A DNA stretch of 64,000 nucleotides from an uncultured Cellvibrionales bacterium (GCA_913019905.1 CAJVZD010000005.1:124001-188000), one strand, 5' to 3'; shown: positions 36,726 through 47,740, numbered from the stretch's first letter. Made by a program: numbers and translations. Notes: generated by a model from the letters alone, not told the origin.

Positions 36726-38267
36726 TCACACAAGCTTTGACGTTTTTTTGCTCCAGTATTTATCGCGAAGTAAGCGTTTATACAATTTACCCGTCGGGTG
36801 TCTTGGTAGCTCTTTATCAAAATCGACTGATCGTGGGCACTTAATTTTTGTCAGCCCTTCCTGACAAAATGCCATCAACTCAGCTTCCAGTTCAGGGCCT
36901 ATATCTGACCAGTCCGCGGGTTGAACGACAGCTTTTACCTCTTCTCCAAATTCTTCGTTTGGTACACCAAAAACGGCAACGTCCGCGACTTTTGGGTGCA
37001 TGATTAAGCGGTTTTCCGCTTCCTGAGGATAGATGTTCACACCGCCGGAAATGATCATGAAAGCTTTTCGGTCGGTTAAGTACAAAAAGCCTTCTTCGTC
37101 TACTCGACCGACATCGCCAAGGGTTGTCCAGCCATTTTTGTGAGTGGACTCCTTCGTTTTTTCGGGATCATTGTGGTAAGCAAATTGAGGACCATCTGCA
37201 AAGAAAATGGTGCCCGCCTCTCCAACGGGAAGTTCCTCTCCTTCATCGTCGCAAATATGCACAACACCTAGAATCGATCGACCAACGCTGCCCTTGTGTG
37301 TCAGCCACTCAGTAGAATTGATAGCATTAAATCCATTACCCTCAGACCCAGCGTAATATTCGAAAATAACCGGGCCCCACCAATCAATCATCTGTTCTTT
37401 TATCGGTATCGGGCAAGGAGCTGCAGCGTGAATAGCTACTTGTAGTGAAGATACATCGTATTGACTGCGAATATCCTCAGGCAACTTTAGCATCTTTACG
37501 AACATCGTCGGTACCCACTGGCTGTGAGTGATCTTATGTTTTTCGATTAAGCGCAGAGCATTTTCTTCGTCGAATTCTTCCATAATAATACAGGTCCCGC
37601 CGAAGCCGATAGTTCCCATATTGTAGCGCAACGGAGCAGCGTGGTAGAGCGGTGCTGGAGAGAGGTATACGGTGTCTGTACTGAAGCCATACAAAACTTC
37701 TAACAAAGTTGATAAGCTGTTTTGTTCGCCGATAGGTGTATCCGGTAAGGGTAATTTAACCCCTTTTGGACGACCGGTAGTCCCAGAGGAATAAAGCATA
37801 TCCAGGCCGACGGCCTCATCAATGATGGGCTCGGCTGGCATGGCGTCGCGACTTTCCTCGTAACTGTCGTAACCGCCAATCGTCCCATTAATCATTAACT
37901 TTTTTTCCACCTTTGGCATTAAGGCCAAGAGCGCATCGGCAACCGGAGACTTAGCTATAGAAGAAATAAACAGCTTTGCCCCACAATCATTAATAATATA
38001 TTCCGCTTCAGACACGGTGAGTCGAGAGCTGATCGCGGTGTAAAATAAACCGGATCGAGCTGCGGCAACACATACTTCTAGAAAGCGTGCATTATTTTCC
38101 AGGTAGAAAGCAATATGATCGCCTCTTTTCAGGCCAAGAGATCTGAATAATTGTGCCGTCTGGTTGGATCGATCGTTGAGTTCACGATAAGTGACGGATT
38201 CGCCGCTACGGGCCATTAAATACGCTATGTGGTCGGGTTGTTGGTTTGCCAGGTCGCCGATGTACAT
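36726..38267 (-). CDS. Acyl-CoA synthetase (AMP-forming)
   Basis: 513 residues. Adenylate-forming motif YSSGTTGRPKGVKLP, then YAGSEGNGF, and C-terminal TDRKAFMIISGGVNIYPQEAE and PTGKLYKRLLRDK (catalytic Lys). The frame continues 117 codons upstream, but ATG 38267 begins MYIGDLANQQPDHIAY, the proper family start, with GGAGA ahead of it. Probably activates a medium or branched-chain acid for the acyl-CoA dehydrogenases to the right. Confidence 0.92.
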   Translation of the reverse strand: MYIGDLANQQPDHIAYLMARSGESVTYRELNDRSNQTAQLFRSLGLKRGDHIAFYLENNARFLEVCVAAARSGLFYTAISSRLTVSEAEYIINDCGAKLFISSIAKSPVADALLALMPKVEKKLMINGTIGGYDSYEESRDAMPAEPIIDEAVGLDMLYSSGTTGRPKGVKLPLPDTPIGEQNSLSTLLEVLYGFSTDTVYLSPAPLYHAAPLRYNMGTIGFGGTCIIMEEFDEENALRLIEKHKITHSQWVPTMFVKMLKLPEDIRSQYDVSSLQVAIHAAAPCPIPIKEQMIDWWGPVIFEYYAGSEGNGFNAINSTEWLTHKGSVGRSILGVVHICDDEGEELPVGEAGTIFFADGPQFAYHNDPEKTKESTHKNGWTTLGDVGRVDEEGFLYLTDRKAFMIISGGVNIYPQEAENRLIMHPKVADVAVFGVPNEEFGEEVKAVVQPADWSDIGPELEAELMAFCQEGLTKIKCPRSVDFDKELPRHPTGKLYKRLLRDKYWSKKTSKLV

Positions 38268-39343
38268 GGGTCTTCTCCAGTCTATTGGTATTATTCTGTC
38301 ACTTACCGTCTTTTTGTCGCTTGAAATTCCGATTACAAAGGAAAAGCCGGTAAGTAAATTAAACACTGAGTAGGGCAGTTCGTAGCCGAAAGCGGTTTGA
38401 TAACGAGACCCAAAAAGTGGAATACTACAGGCAAGACGGTCTGGAGTCCAAACTTCGATCGAGAAAAAGATGGCAAAAATCGCATGCCTGGCTACTTTCG
38501 GTTCCAGTGAATAAAGTAAGCGGTGGTTTTCATTTTCGAGTGCAATTTTATTACGATTCGTTAATGATCTGAAAATTAATAGATCGTAGGAAACTAAAAT
38601 GAGTCCATCCAGAAGCAAGTAATTTACTGTAAGTCAGGTTTGCTGCGGCGTTAACACACGGTGTGTACAGTGACGATAAAGTTCGGATTGTCGTGTTACA
38701 AGCCGACTTACAATAGAGGCACAAACTTTAAATCGATTTTCTCGTGCAAATGTTCTATAGGTTTTTATTGGGTCTAACGCAATTGCTTAGTTGTTGATGG
38801 CTCGGGAGCAAAGACGGGAGTGAGAGTGGCACGGGTAATTGCAAAGGTGCAGTTTGTTAGCACACGAGGGCGAAGTTTCTTTTAATTCGGCGTGATCGCA
38901 AAGGCTGCGTTGGAGGAATGTCGGGGCCGTCCGCAGAGATGATAGGCGCGCGATGTGGCAACGCGATCGAGATTTAAAACCAAATTTTTCCAAATATAGA
39001 AGGCGTCTGTGCTTTCCTGCAGATTGGGCGGTGAAAATACTCTGCACACCGAATGGACATTTGTTAATGTTAGGCTCTTTGTATCAGGCCGTCGTACCGT
39101 TATAGTGTTCGAAAGAAATTATTTTTTACGGGCTGAAATTGGAGCGCTTCAGTTGGATTATGCGTTTAGTTATGGTTTTAGCTATGGTTTTAGTTGTGGT
39201 TTCCGCTGAGCAATCAAGTTGTTACGATACAGGGAATAAGATATAACTGTTTAAAAAGAAAGAATAATAAGGTAAGTAAGTGTTTTCGATCGTCTTTTTC
39301 ATTGTGTTTTCCAGTAACAGATAATTATCGATAGGGGTGATTC
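38268..39343. other. Large intergenic region between acyl-CoA synthetase and acyl-CoA dehydrogenases
   Basis: 1076 bases with no supported gene. It contains a palindromic segment (TGTAAGTC/GACTTACA, arms 38628-38635 and 38705-38712). Near 39160-39246 a 28-codon frame MRLVMVLAMVLVVVSAEQ looks like a short secretion-type peptide lacking a clear ribosome site and possibly chance; the DNA there is a 12-base repeat. The promoter for the dehydrogenases should be near 39250-39340. Confidence 0.4.
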
Positions 39344-40462
39344 ATGAATTTCGAATTTTCGTCAGAACAAGAAATGTTGCGAGACCAGGCGCGCGGACTG
39401 TTGAGGGACAATTGTCCGACCAGTGCAGTACGTGCGGTTTTGGAGAGCGATGAGTCCCACGACGCTAAGCTGTGGAAAGTCGTCACTGAAATGGGATGGA
39501 CAGCAACGGTAATCCCTGAAGAATATGACGGGCTTGGTTTGTCTTATATAGAACTGGCTGTCATCGCTGAAGAATTGGGCCGCGCTATGGCTCCGATTCC
39601 TTTTTCCTCATCTGTTTATCTCGCGACTGAGGCCATTATTGCTTCCGGGTCTGCGGATCAAAAAGAAGCGTGGCTTCCCAAACTGGCCAGCGGCGAGTTG
39701 GTAGGTACGTTAGCCGTTAGTGAAAGCCAAGGTCAGGCATCAGCAAAATCAATAAACACATCGGTTGCCAATGGGGTGATTTCCGGATCTAAGGTGCCTG
39801 TCATCGACGGCGATATCGCGGATTTCGCTATAACGGTATGTCGTTCAGAGTCAGGCGATGGTGCAAGCTTATATGTAGTCGACCTTAATCAGGATTGTAT
39901 TGTTAGGGAACAGGTTCCGACCCTTGACCCGAGCCGCTCGCAAGCGCGAGTAGATTTTAATGGCGCGAAAGCGGAGTTGCTCGGCGGTGAAGGTCAAGGT
40001 TGGTCTCAGTTGCAAAATATCTATAACCGTGCGGCGGTGCTCTTTGCCTGGGAGCAAGTTGGCGGAGCAGATGCGGCAATGGAAATGGCTATTGAGTACG
40101 CGCAGGGACGTTTTGCCTTCGGTCGGCCTATTGCGAGCTATCAGGCGATAAAACATAAGCTTGCCAATATGTATGTTAAGAACACCCTGGCTCGGTCCAA
40201 TTCCTATTACGGCGCCTGGGCGTTGTCGACTAACGATGAACAGTTACCCCTCGCCGCAGCGACGGCACGCGTGGCGGGTATTCAGGCCTATTACTTTGCT
40301 TCCAAAGAGAATATTCAAACTCATGGTGGCATGGGTTATACCTGGGAGTTTGACTGCCAATTTCACTATCGTCGGGCAAAGTTGCTGTCGCTGACCGTTG
40401 GTAGTGAAGGTACCTGGCAAGACAAACTGGTAACCGCTCTCGAACATAATAACGCAGCCTAG
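39344..40462 (+). CDS. Acyl-CoA dehydrogenase
   Basis: 372 residues. N-terminal helical, middle beta and C-terminal helical ACAD domains; FAD/substrate segments LAVSESQG, YAQGRFAFGRPIASYQAIKHKLA, HGGMGYTWEFDCQFHYRRAK. Good AGGGGTG ribosome site. Only ten bases before the next ACAD, so probably one heteromeric enzyme, as in other bacterial ACAD pairs acting on sterol or bulky acyl-CoA substrates. Confidence 0.92.
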   Translation: MNFEFSSEQEMLRDQARGLLRDNCPTSAVRAVLESDESHDAKLWKVVTEMGWTATVIPEEYDGLGLSYIELAVIAEELGRAMAPIPFSSSVYLATEAIIASGSADQKEAWLPKLASGELVGTLAVSESQGQASAKSINTSVANGVISGSKVPVIDGDIADFAITVCRSESGDGASLYVVDLNQDCIVREQVPTLDPSRSQARVDFNGAKAELLGGEGQGWSQLQNIYNRAAVLFAWEQVGGADAAMEMAIEYAQGRFAFGRPIASYQAIKHKLANMYVKNTLARSNSYYGAWALSTNDEQLPLAAATARVAGIQAYYFASKENIQTHGGMGYTWEFDCQFHYRRAKLLSLTVGSEGTWQDKLVTALEHNNAA

Positions 40463-40472
40463 GAGGACGATC

Positions 40473-41687
40473 ATGGATTTTTACGATACGCCGGAAGAAG
40501 CAACATTTCGCGAAGAAGCCAAAGCTTTTCTGAAAGCCAACGTTCCCAGTCAGGAAGAGTTGGCGGGTATGGATTACATCGAGGCTGCCAAATTTTGGCA
40601 AAAACGTAAGTTTGATAATGGCTGGGCAACCATTCGCTGGCCAAAGGAATTTGGTGGCCGAGAAGCGAGTGCGATCGAGCAGGTTATTCTCGGACAAGAA
40701 GAAGGCAAATACGATGTACCAGGGGGTATTTTTCAAATCGGGCAGGGAATGGCCGCTCCAACTCTAATGACCTGGGCAACGAAAGAACAACAGCAGCAAT
40801 ACCTGCCTAAGTTATCGTCGGGTGAAGAAATTTGGTGCCAGTTATTTAGTGAACCCGCTGGTGGTTCTGATCTGGCAGCACTGCGTACCAAAGCCGAGAA
40901 AGACGGCGACGACTGGATTGTGAATGGCCAAAAAATCTGGACCTCCGGAGCTCATTACTCTGACTTTGGGATTTTGGTTGTTCGTACCGATCCCGAAGTA
41001 CCAAAACATCAGGGATTAAGTTACTTCTTCCTCGATATGAAGTCGCCGGGAGTTGAGATTAAACCGATTAAACAGATGTCGGGAGGCGCCAATTTCAACG
41101 AAGTGTATTTCACTGATGTCCGCATCCCGGATGCTCAGCGTCTTGGCGCGGTTGGCCAGGGTTGGCAAGTTGCGTTAACTACGCTGATGAATGAACGTGC
41201 GGCGATTGGTGGCGGCGGTCTTGCCGTGGGAGTCGAATCTGTCATGAAACTGGCACAAAAGGTTACCATCGACGATAAGCCAGCTATCGAAGATAAACAG
41301 GTTCGGGCCAAGTTAGCAGACTGGCATGTGCAGGAAGCAGGATTGAAATATACGTCGTACCGCTCCTTATCCGCGCTGTCGCGTGGAGAAATACCGGGCC
41401 CTGAAAACTCTATTGGTAAGCTGGTGGGAGCGCCGAAAACACAGGATATGGCATCCTTTGCTATTGACCTGATGGAGGCATCGGGCGCCATATGGGACCC
41501 AGAATTTTCCGAAGATATCGGTCTGTTTCAGGGGGCTTTTATGAGTATCCCCGGACTTAGAATCGCCGGCGGGACCGACGAAATAATGGCAAACATTATT
41601 GCCGAAAGAGTATTGGGTTTACCGCAGGAACCTAGAATGGATAAAGGTATACCTTTTAGTAAGGTACCGACCTCGGCGAAAAGCTGA
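40473..41687 (+). CDS. Acyl-CoA dehydrogenase
   Basis: 404 residues, ACAD family. Segments FSEPAGGSDLAALRTKAEKD, IWTSGAHYSDFGILVVRT, and RIAGGTDEIMANIIAERVLGLP. Strong AGGAGG ribosome site. The tandem arrangement with the preceding ACAD suggests an alpha2beta2 complex. Substrate unknown. Confidence 0.93.
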   Translation: MDFYDTPEEATFREEAKAFLKANVPSQEELAGMDYIEAAKFWQKRKFDNGWATIRWPKEFGGREASAIEQVILGQEEGKYDVPGGIFQIGQGMAAPTLMTWATKEQQQQYLPKLSSGEEIWCQLFSEPAGGSDLAALRTKAEKDGDDWIVNGQKIWTSGAHYSDFGILVVRTDPEVPKHQGLSYFFLDMKSPGVEIKPIKQMSGGANFNEVYFTDVRIPDAQRLGAVGQGWQVALTTLMNERAAIGGGGLAVGVESVMKLAQKVTIDDKPAIEDKQVRAKLADWHVQEAGLKYTSYRSLSALSRGEIPGPENSIGKLVGAPKTQDMASFAIDLMEASGAIWDPEFSEDIGLFQGAFMSIPGLRIAGGTDEIMANIIAERVLGLPQEPRMDKGIPFSKVPTSAKS

Positions 41688-41731
41688 ATCGGTTACGGGC
41701 CGACCGAGTAGTCGTGTTCGGACTACCCTTT

Positions 41732-41762
41732 ATAAGGGCGCCCTTGTTAGGAGCGCCCTTAT
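41732..41762 (+). terminator. Hairpin after acyl-CoA dehydrogenase pair
   Basis: Ten-pair stem ATAAGGGCGC/GCGCCCTTAT with an 11-base loop, about 45 bases after the stop. No T run, so weaker evidence as intrinsic terminator. Confidence 0.6.
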
Positions 41763-42098
41763 GAAATCGTACCGTAGTTAGTGCTTATCCAGAAACACCA
41801 CATTTTTCCTAGGTCGGTTTTTAACCCGACACGAAAGCCACGAAAAGTTTGGATTGTAGGGTTAAAACTCGACCGACAACAGAAATTAAAATTTCGAACT
41901 GATCCTTGAAGAGCATCTATTATTGGATGAGAACTAGTTTCATCATATTGCGGACCAAAGCAAACACCAGAACCGAATAATAGGAGAGTATTCAATTCCG
42001 GCGTTTTCGTTTGGTCGTATTTCAGTTCTCGGCGCGACCGCTATCGTATTCGCCTCAATCAATACGACCTTTAAGATCCGACGATTACAGTCAGGCTA
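41763..42098. other. Convergent intergenic region with repeat fragment
   Basis: Holds TTAGTGCTTATCCAGAAAC at about 41778, similar to the ends of the MITE-like elements below, then an inverted repeat (GTCGGTTTTTAACCC at 41813-41827 and its bulged complement at 41859-41877). No gene. Confidence 0.5.
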
Positions 42099-44012
42099 TT
42101 ACGGTTCCACGATATTGAAGAACACTGTAAAATCATCTAACAAACTAAACAATTTCACCAGCGAGTTTGTATCGCCTTCTATTTTTGTCTGCCCGTTTTC
42201 TAACAGTTCTTCGAGACTGATGTTAGCCGCCGCGAATTCATTCCAGCGTTCACGAGTAAAGGTAAACGTAGCGTCACAATTTGCCGCTGTCTTTCCTTCG
42301 ACATAATTAAGAACGCCATTGTTAACGGTTGCGTGTAATTTTTCGCCGCTATCTGAAAAGTTGAAGTTAAGAGAAAGAGAGGTTCCAACCGCCCGCGGGC
42401 CGTTTAATCTCACAGCTAACAAATCGAAAAACAAATTGATCGGAACGGCTTTCAGGGTATCAATGCTACCTGCGGTAGCTAAAACTCTAGCCTTAGGCGC
42501 GCCGTGCCGAAGTTCCTGCGCCCCGGTTAAATAAAAGTCGCGCCAAGGACCGCTTTCTGCTTGATAGCCCATTTGGGTGCAAGCCCGCGCCAAAAGTTCT
42601 CGAGCCGGCTTATGGTCAGGCTCGGCAAAAACGACATGATTCAAAACTTGAGCCACCCAGCGAAACTCCCCATCTTCATAACACTTAGCCGCCTTCTCGA
42701 CAATAGCATCAGCGCCACCCATAAATTCAAGGTATTTAATGGCTGCTTGTTCGGGGGGGAGGGGGTGAAGGTTTGCGGGGTTTCCGTCGAACCAACCAAA
42801 ATAGAGTTGGTAGATGGCTTTTACGTTGTGATTAACCGTACCGTAGTAGTCTCGATTTGCGAACACTTTCGCAAGGCTGTCCGGTAGTTTGACTTCCTCT
42901 GCAATTTCGAGAGGCGTTAAACCGTGATTGGCCAAACGGAGCGTTTCGTCGTGAAGATATTTATATAAATCTCGTTGTAATCCCAGGAACGTCTGTACTT
43001 TTTCCTTGCCCCAAGTGGGCCAGTGGTGAGACGCAAATACAACGTCAGCATCGGGAAACATTTCCATCAATTCGTGAATGTACTTGGACCAAGCTAGGGC
43101 ATCACGAACTTTTGCACCGCGTGGAGTGTAAACATTATGCAGTATATGAGTGACCACTTCGGATGTGCATAAAGCTTTTAATTCCGGGAAGTAGAACATC
43201 ATTTCAGAGGGGGCTTCAGCATCGGGGGTGTATTGAAAAATGACGCGGACACCGTCGATCACTCTCTCTTCGCCGGTTTTTTTGATGATGTCGTTCGGAG
43301 CTACGAGGCCGATAGAGCCGCTGGAATGTCCGGGTCCTAATCCAACATCGACGTGGCCTTCGGGATTATTGGGAAGCAGTATGCCGTACATATAAGTGGC
43401 GCGCCGACGCATAGTCGCCCCGGCAATAATGTTTTCACTGACAGCTTCCTGAAGAAAACCGTCTGGTGCGATAATCGGAATATCGCGTGCGATAACGTCC
43501 TCTTCGGAAATGATTCCACGTGAGCCGCCGTAATGATCCACGTGGGAGTGTGTGTATATAAGTCCGGTTACGGGGCGCTCGCCCAATGTATCGTTGACCA
43601 GTTTTAATGCCGCAGCCGCAAAATCGGCGGTCATACCCGTATCGATCAAAATCCAGCCCGTGGCGCCTTCAATAAAGGAGATGTTGGCCAGGTCGTAACC
43701 ACGCACCTGCCATAGACGATCGGTAACCTTGAAGAGGCCGTGAATATGATTGAGTTGAGCTTGTCGCCATAGCGACGGGTTAACGGTTGGCGGACAGTCG
43801 CCGTAGATATATTCGTGGGCATTGATGTCCCAGGACGGATGACCGTCCTTACGCAGAATCTGTTCGTCTGGCCAGCGCGTAATAAACCCGCGCCGTGCAT
43901 CTTCAAAATCTGTTTGATCTTCAAAGGGTAGGTAGTCGAGAATTTTAGAATGTAACGCAGCGGTAGCGGCTGTGATTTCGGGCTTGTCCTCTACGGGGGG
44001 GTGGTCTGACAT
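42099..44012 (-). CDS. Alkyl/aryl sulfatase-type MBL hydrolase (SdsA-like)
   Basis: 637 residues. Metallo-beta-lactamase domain with THSHVDHYGG (His155, His157, Asp159, His160), GPGHSSGSIGL, and ASHHWPTWG. The following alkyl-sulfatase dimerisation domain and C-terminal SCP2-like domain (about 510-637) match SdsA1/YjcS proteins that hydrolyse primary or secondary alkyl sulfates such as SDS. AGGAG site precedes ATG. No signal peptide seen, so possibly cytoplasmic, unlike SdsA1. Could also act on other sulfate esters. Confidence 0.88.
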   Translation of the reverse strand: MSDHPPVEDKPEITAATAALHSKILDYLPFEDQTDFEDARRGFITRWPDEQILRKDGHPSWDINAHEYIYGDCPPTVNPSLWRQAQLNHIHGLFKVTDRLWQVRGYDLANISFIEGATGWILIDTGMTADFAAAALKLVNDTLGERPVTGLIYTHSHVDHYGGSRGIISEEDVIARDIPIIAPDGFLQEAVSENIIAGATMRRRATYMYGILLPNNPEGHVDVGLGPGHSSGSIGLVAPNDIIKKTGEERVIDGVRVIFQYTPDAEAPSEMMFYFPELKALCTSEVVTHILHNVYTPRGAKVRDALAWSKYIHELMEMFPDADVVFASHHWPTWGKEKVQTFLGLQRDLYKYLHDETLRLANHGLTPLEIAEEVKLPDSLAKVFANRDYYGTVNHNVKAIYQLYFGWFDGNPANLHPLPPEQAAIKYLEFMGGADAIVEKAAKCYEDGEFRWVAQVLNHVVFAEPDHKPARELLARACTQMGYQAESGPWRDFYLTGAQELRHGAPKARVLATAGSIDTLKAVPINLFFDLLAVRLNGPRAVGTSLSLNFNFSDSGEKLHATVNNGVLNYVEGKTAANCDATFTFTRERWNEFAAANISLEELLENGQTKIEGDTNSLVKLFSLLDDFTVFFNIVEP

Positions 44013-44806
44013 AGGTCAGTCTCCTTAGCATTGATGTCTTACTGTAGGTGGGAGATCTTAGTTCGTGTTACGGGCAACATTCTTATTTCTTGCAATGTCT
44101 TTTTCTGATGAATCGGAAAATAACATATTTAACTTTGGATGCCACGTCGGCAATATTAAATACGCTTAACATTTGCTGATTTAATTCGCTTGTTAAGGTG
44201 GCTTGTTCAGAGCTGTTCAGTCGAGGAGGATCGAATTCGTAAAAACGTCCCTCATCCGAAAAAACTTATTACTGTTATCCAGTTAATATTTATTGGGAAT
44301 GACCTTGGTGTGGGTAGTAACGTAACAGTATAAGAGGTCGTGGCAGTCTCAAACAATAAATCGATTTTACGAGGAAGAGTTCTGATTCAGTAAAATACTG
44401 CTTGTTAACAGCGAGAGCCAGATTAGGCTGCGTGATCTAAGGGGAATTGGCCATTCGCCCCGTTATATGGTGTTGCCGTTGAGGTTTTAACTTGAAGCCG
44501 GTTTACTCGATGTTCGTGGCTATTCGCAGCAAGCAAAAAAACTTTTTTGAAATTGTTTACTTTGTTCGCACGCGGGCTTATTGTGCGATATAGCGCATTT
44601 TATTGAAATTACAATTTCGGATCGTGCGTGATAATAAGGGAAAAGGGGAGAAAAAGTAACAAAAAGATTATTACAAATAATCAATAATTATAATTAATTC
44701 TTAACTTGTATCCGAAGTTAGTGCGCGAAGCCAATATCCGTAGTCCCAAAAAAATATAATCATAATAAATTGAAATCACGAAAAACAAAATACTTTGAGG
44801 TGATAA
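44013..44806. other. Large AT-rich control region before TonB receptors
   Basis: 794 bases. It becomes strongly AT-rich from about 44620 and has a GAGGTGATAA ribosome site before ATG 44807. The sulfatase gene runs away from it to the left. GTGCGATATAGCGCATT at about 44582 is an imperfect dyad. No gene. Confidence 0.45.
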
Positions 44807-47740
44807 ATGGACAGAATAAATAAGCGTTTCGGGCGCTTACTGCTTGCTAGTGCAGTGTGTGTGCCGATGGGGAATTCTGCGTTTGCGCAGGATACAGGTA
44901 GGTCAATTGAAGAAGTTATTATCACCGCTGAACGGAAAGAAGCGTCGATTCAAGATACTTCGATTTCGATTACTGCATTTACAGATGATTCTCTCGATGA
45001 TTTCGGCATTCGAAATCAAGAAGATTTACAGAATTTCGTTCCAGCGATGACTATCCAGCCTTATGATGCGACCGTTCGCGGTGTTGGGCGTAATTTCCGG
45101 GCACTGGGTGGTGATCCCGGTGTTGCAACGTATATGAACAACGTTTACTCGGAAGATCTGCTGACAGCGACAGCGGCAACTTTTTGGGATGTTCAACGAA
45201 TAGAGGTATTGCGTGGTCCACAGGGTACGCTTTACGGACGCAACGCAGTCGGCGGTGCAATCAATATTCTTTATAATCAGCCCGACTATGAAAATGAGTG
45301 GGCGGTAAAAACGATTCAAGGTAATTTTGGTACACAAGAGTATTACGGAATGGTGTCCGGTGGCCTAATTGAAGATGTATTGGCTGCACGAATCAATTTC
45401 AGTACGCGAGACCGTGATGGTGTCATAGAGGAAATAGGGCCCGACGGTCAGGATTTGGATGGGCTTGGAACGGAAAATATTGCCATCCAGTTTAAGTGGA
45501 ACCCCACTGATAATGTCGAGGTTAACCTTCGTCAAAATCAGATGGCAATTGACCGTTCTTTCGGCGGAGCTAACGGCGGTGGTCTGGTGGTGTTGAATGA
45601 AGAAGGTTTTGGCGAACGTAATACCACAGATTTGGTACCGGGTTTTCGCTTTGTCGATCCGGCGCAAACTGACGGTCTTGCCAATGACTATATGACGGAG
45701 GCTCAAAGGGTTTATTCTTTTACCAATCCAGATACTGGAGAAGTGCGCCAGGCACAACATAACCGGGCTGGCATTGACTTCGCCGATTTTGACGGTTTCC
45801 AAAATGCCGCCGCTTCTCTCGATGGTTTTAATTATACCAGTCCGGAAAGTGCAGCTGCTTATAACGCCTGTGTATTCGAGGGCGATATCAAAGGCGACGA
45901 TGTCTGTGCCGCCACAAATGGTCTTCAAAGAGAGGAGTTTGACCAAAGAGGCACCCAGTTTAGTATCACGTGGGATGTGTCGGAAAATCTGGACATCAAA
46001 TATATATACGGCTTTAACAAATTATCGTATGAGCGTACTACGGATGATGATAATACGGCGAGTCAATTCCATGATCGTCAGTTTTATGTAAACCACGAAG
46101 CTGACTATTCATCGCATGAGTTGCAGGCGTTTTATGACTTTAGTGATACCTTTTCGATTACCTCCGGTATCTTCTTTTACGATGCAACAATCGATCAACG
46201 CGGCGATTTTTACTCTGCTGTCAATGAAGCGCGGATGATCAATGCTTATGAAGATAATTCCGGCATCTCTGCGGGTGTGGCAGAAGCGACAGGTATTCCT
46301 GAGGGCCTTAGTGCAAATCTGTTAGCATTTGGTGGCAGGCCAATGGCTACTTTGTTTAGTGCGAAAGAAAGTTGTCAGGGTGCAGATCCAGCGCCGTCTT
46401 GCGCCCAAAACTATTCGCTAAATACCAATGAGGATTTAGACGCTGCAGATGGAAGTCGAAACGACAATCTGTATACATCTGCCTGGTACGGTGACGATGG
46501 GACTGATAAAGGGCTTAATGTTATCCATGGTCCAGATACCTTGGGTAGCGACTTGTTGTATGCGACCCGAACTGAACGCGACGCTTTCGCTGCGTATACG
46601 CAAGCGGTGTGGGACATTAACGACATCTTTACTTTGACTTTGGGTATTCGTTACGCTCGCGATGAAGTTATTGCGGAGGAAAACTTGTTCCGTTATTCAG
46701 AGACAGGCGGCGACGGTTTTGTTGGCTTATATGGCGGTAATGTCGGTTTGAATACCGTTAACGGTGGGTTTGTGACTAATGACGATGGCTCCCTGGTTCT
46801 AAATGCCGATGGTCAACCGACTCCTACAGCAAAAGCGACCAACGGTGGACTGCCATTTGCGCTTAGTGTGTATAGACCCTATAAACGCGAAGATAAGAAA
46901 ACAACTGGACGTATCAATTTGGACTGGAATATCGACGACAGTAGCATGATGTACTTCTCGGCAACCTCCGGTTATCGCTCAGGTGGTTATAACTTGGTGT
47001 TCTTCAGTGTCACTCCAACCTACGAACCTGAAGAATTAATGGCTTATGAAATTGGCTACAAGGCGCAATTTCTGGATGACTCGCTGCAGTTAAACAGTTC
47101 AATATATTATTACGACTACGAAACTATTCATACAGTCGCAACCGAAATAACGACCCTAGGCGGTACGTCAACCTCTGTTCTCGAAGCTCCAGGCGCTGAA
47201 ATTTATGGCGCTGAAACGGAAATATTGTGGCTCGCTACCGACAATATGACCTTAGGCGGCAACTTTAGTTATACGCCGAGTGAATACACCGAGGATCTAT
47301 TTATCAAGGATACTTCGGGTTCGGGAACACCTTTATCCTTGTATCCTGACCAGGAAAGTAATGTTAAGAACATCAATGGTAATAAGGTTTTACAGGTTCC
47401 AGAAATGAAAGCCACAGCGTGGGCCAGTTACCTTATCCAACTCGATGGTGGTTCGAGCCTCGAATTGTTTGGTGTTTATACCTGGATCGACGATGTTTAT
47501 TATTCACCCTTTGAAAGTGAGTCTGAAAAGGCTCCTTCTTATGGACGAACTGATGTACGCGCAACGTGGACTTCTTCGGAAGGAAATATGTCCATCGCCG
47601 CTTTTGTCAATAACGTGTCTGATGATGTAGGTCTTTTACAAGTACTGCGGAACGGTGAAGATGAAAACTTCCGTCAGTCTGCCGGTACTACTTTGCCGCG
47701 TATGTTTGGTCTTGAGTTTAAATATTCTATGGGTCAATAA
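44807..47740 (+). CDS. TonB-dependent outer-membrane receptor (first of tandem pair)
   Basis: 977 residues. Signal peptide ends SAFAQ. Plug domain (about 35-175) holds SIEEVIITAERKEASIQD and the conserved VLRGPQGTLYGRNAVGGAIN. The remaining beta barrel ends in aromatic GLEFKYSM. Near-identical to the next receptor in the signal and plug and more variable in long internal loops. Substrate unknown; siderophore or glycan uptake are alternatives, and the downstream glycosidases favour a sugar ligand. Followed by a strong terminator. Confidence 0.93.
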   Translation: MDRINKRFGRLLLASAVCVPMGNSAFAQDTGRSIEEVIITAERKEASIQDTSISITAFTDDSLDDFGIRNQEDLQNFVPAMTIQPYDATVRGVGRNFRALGGDPGVATYMNNVYSEDLLTATAATFWDVQRIEVLRGPQGTLYGRNAVGGAINILYNQPDYENEWAVKTIQGNFGTQEYYGMVSGGLIEDVLAARINFSTRDRDGVIEEIGPDGQDLDGLGTENIAIQFKWNPTDNVEVNLRQNQMAIDRSFGGANGGGLVVLNEEGFGERNTTDLVPGFRFVDPAQTDGLANDYMTEAQRVYSFTNPDTGEVRQAQHNRAGIDFADFDGFQNAAASLDGFNYTSPESAAAYNACVFEGDIKGDDVCAATNGLQREEFDQRGTQFSITWDVSENLDIKYIYGFNKLSYERTTDDDNTASQFHDRQFYVNHEADYSSHELQAFYDFSDTFSITSGIFFYDATIDQRGDFYSAVNEARMINAYEDNSGISAGVAEATGIPEGLSANLLAFGGRPMATLFSAKESCQGADPAPSCAQNYSLNTNEDLDAADGSRNDNLYTSAWYGDDGTDKGLNVIHGPDTLGSDLLYATRTERDAFAAYTQAVWDINDIFTLTLGIRYARDEVIAEENLFRYSETGGDGFVGLYGGNVGLNTVNGGFVTNDDGSLVLNADGQPTPTAKATNGGLPFALSVYRPYKREDKKTTGRINLDWNIDDSSMMYFSATSGYRSGGYNLVFFSVTPTYEPEELMAYEIGYKAQFLDDSLQLNSSIYYYDYETIHTVATEITTLGGTSTSVLEAPGAEIYGAETEILWLATDNMTLGGNFSYTPSEYTEDLFIKDTSGSGTPLSLYPDQESNVKNINGNKVLQVPEMKATAWASYLIQLDGGSSLELFGVYTWIDDVYYSPFESESEKAPSYGRTDVRATWTSSEGNMSIAAFVNNVSDDVGLLQVLRNGEDENFRQSAGTTLPRMFGLEFKYSMGQ

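Noticed and set aside
38268-38618. N-terminal 117-codon extension of the acyl-CoA synthetase frame
   Set aside because: The extension has no family similarity, and ATG 38267 with a GGAGA site gives a normal family N terminus.
39160-39246. 28-codon secretion-like peptide before the acyl-CoA dehydrogenases
   Set aside because: Hydrophobic character comes from a 12-base DNA repeat; no clear ribosome site, so not called as a gene.
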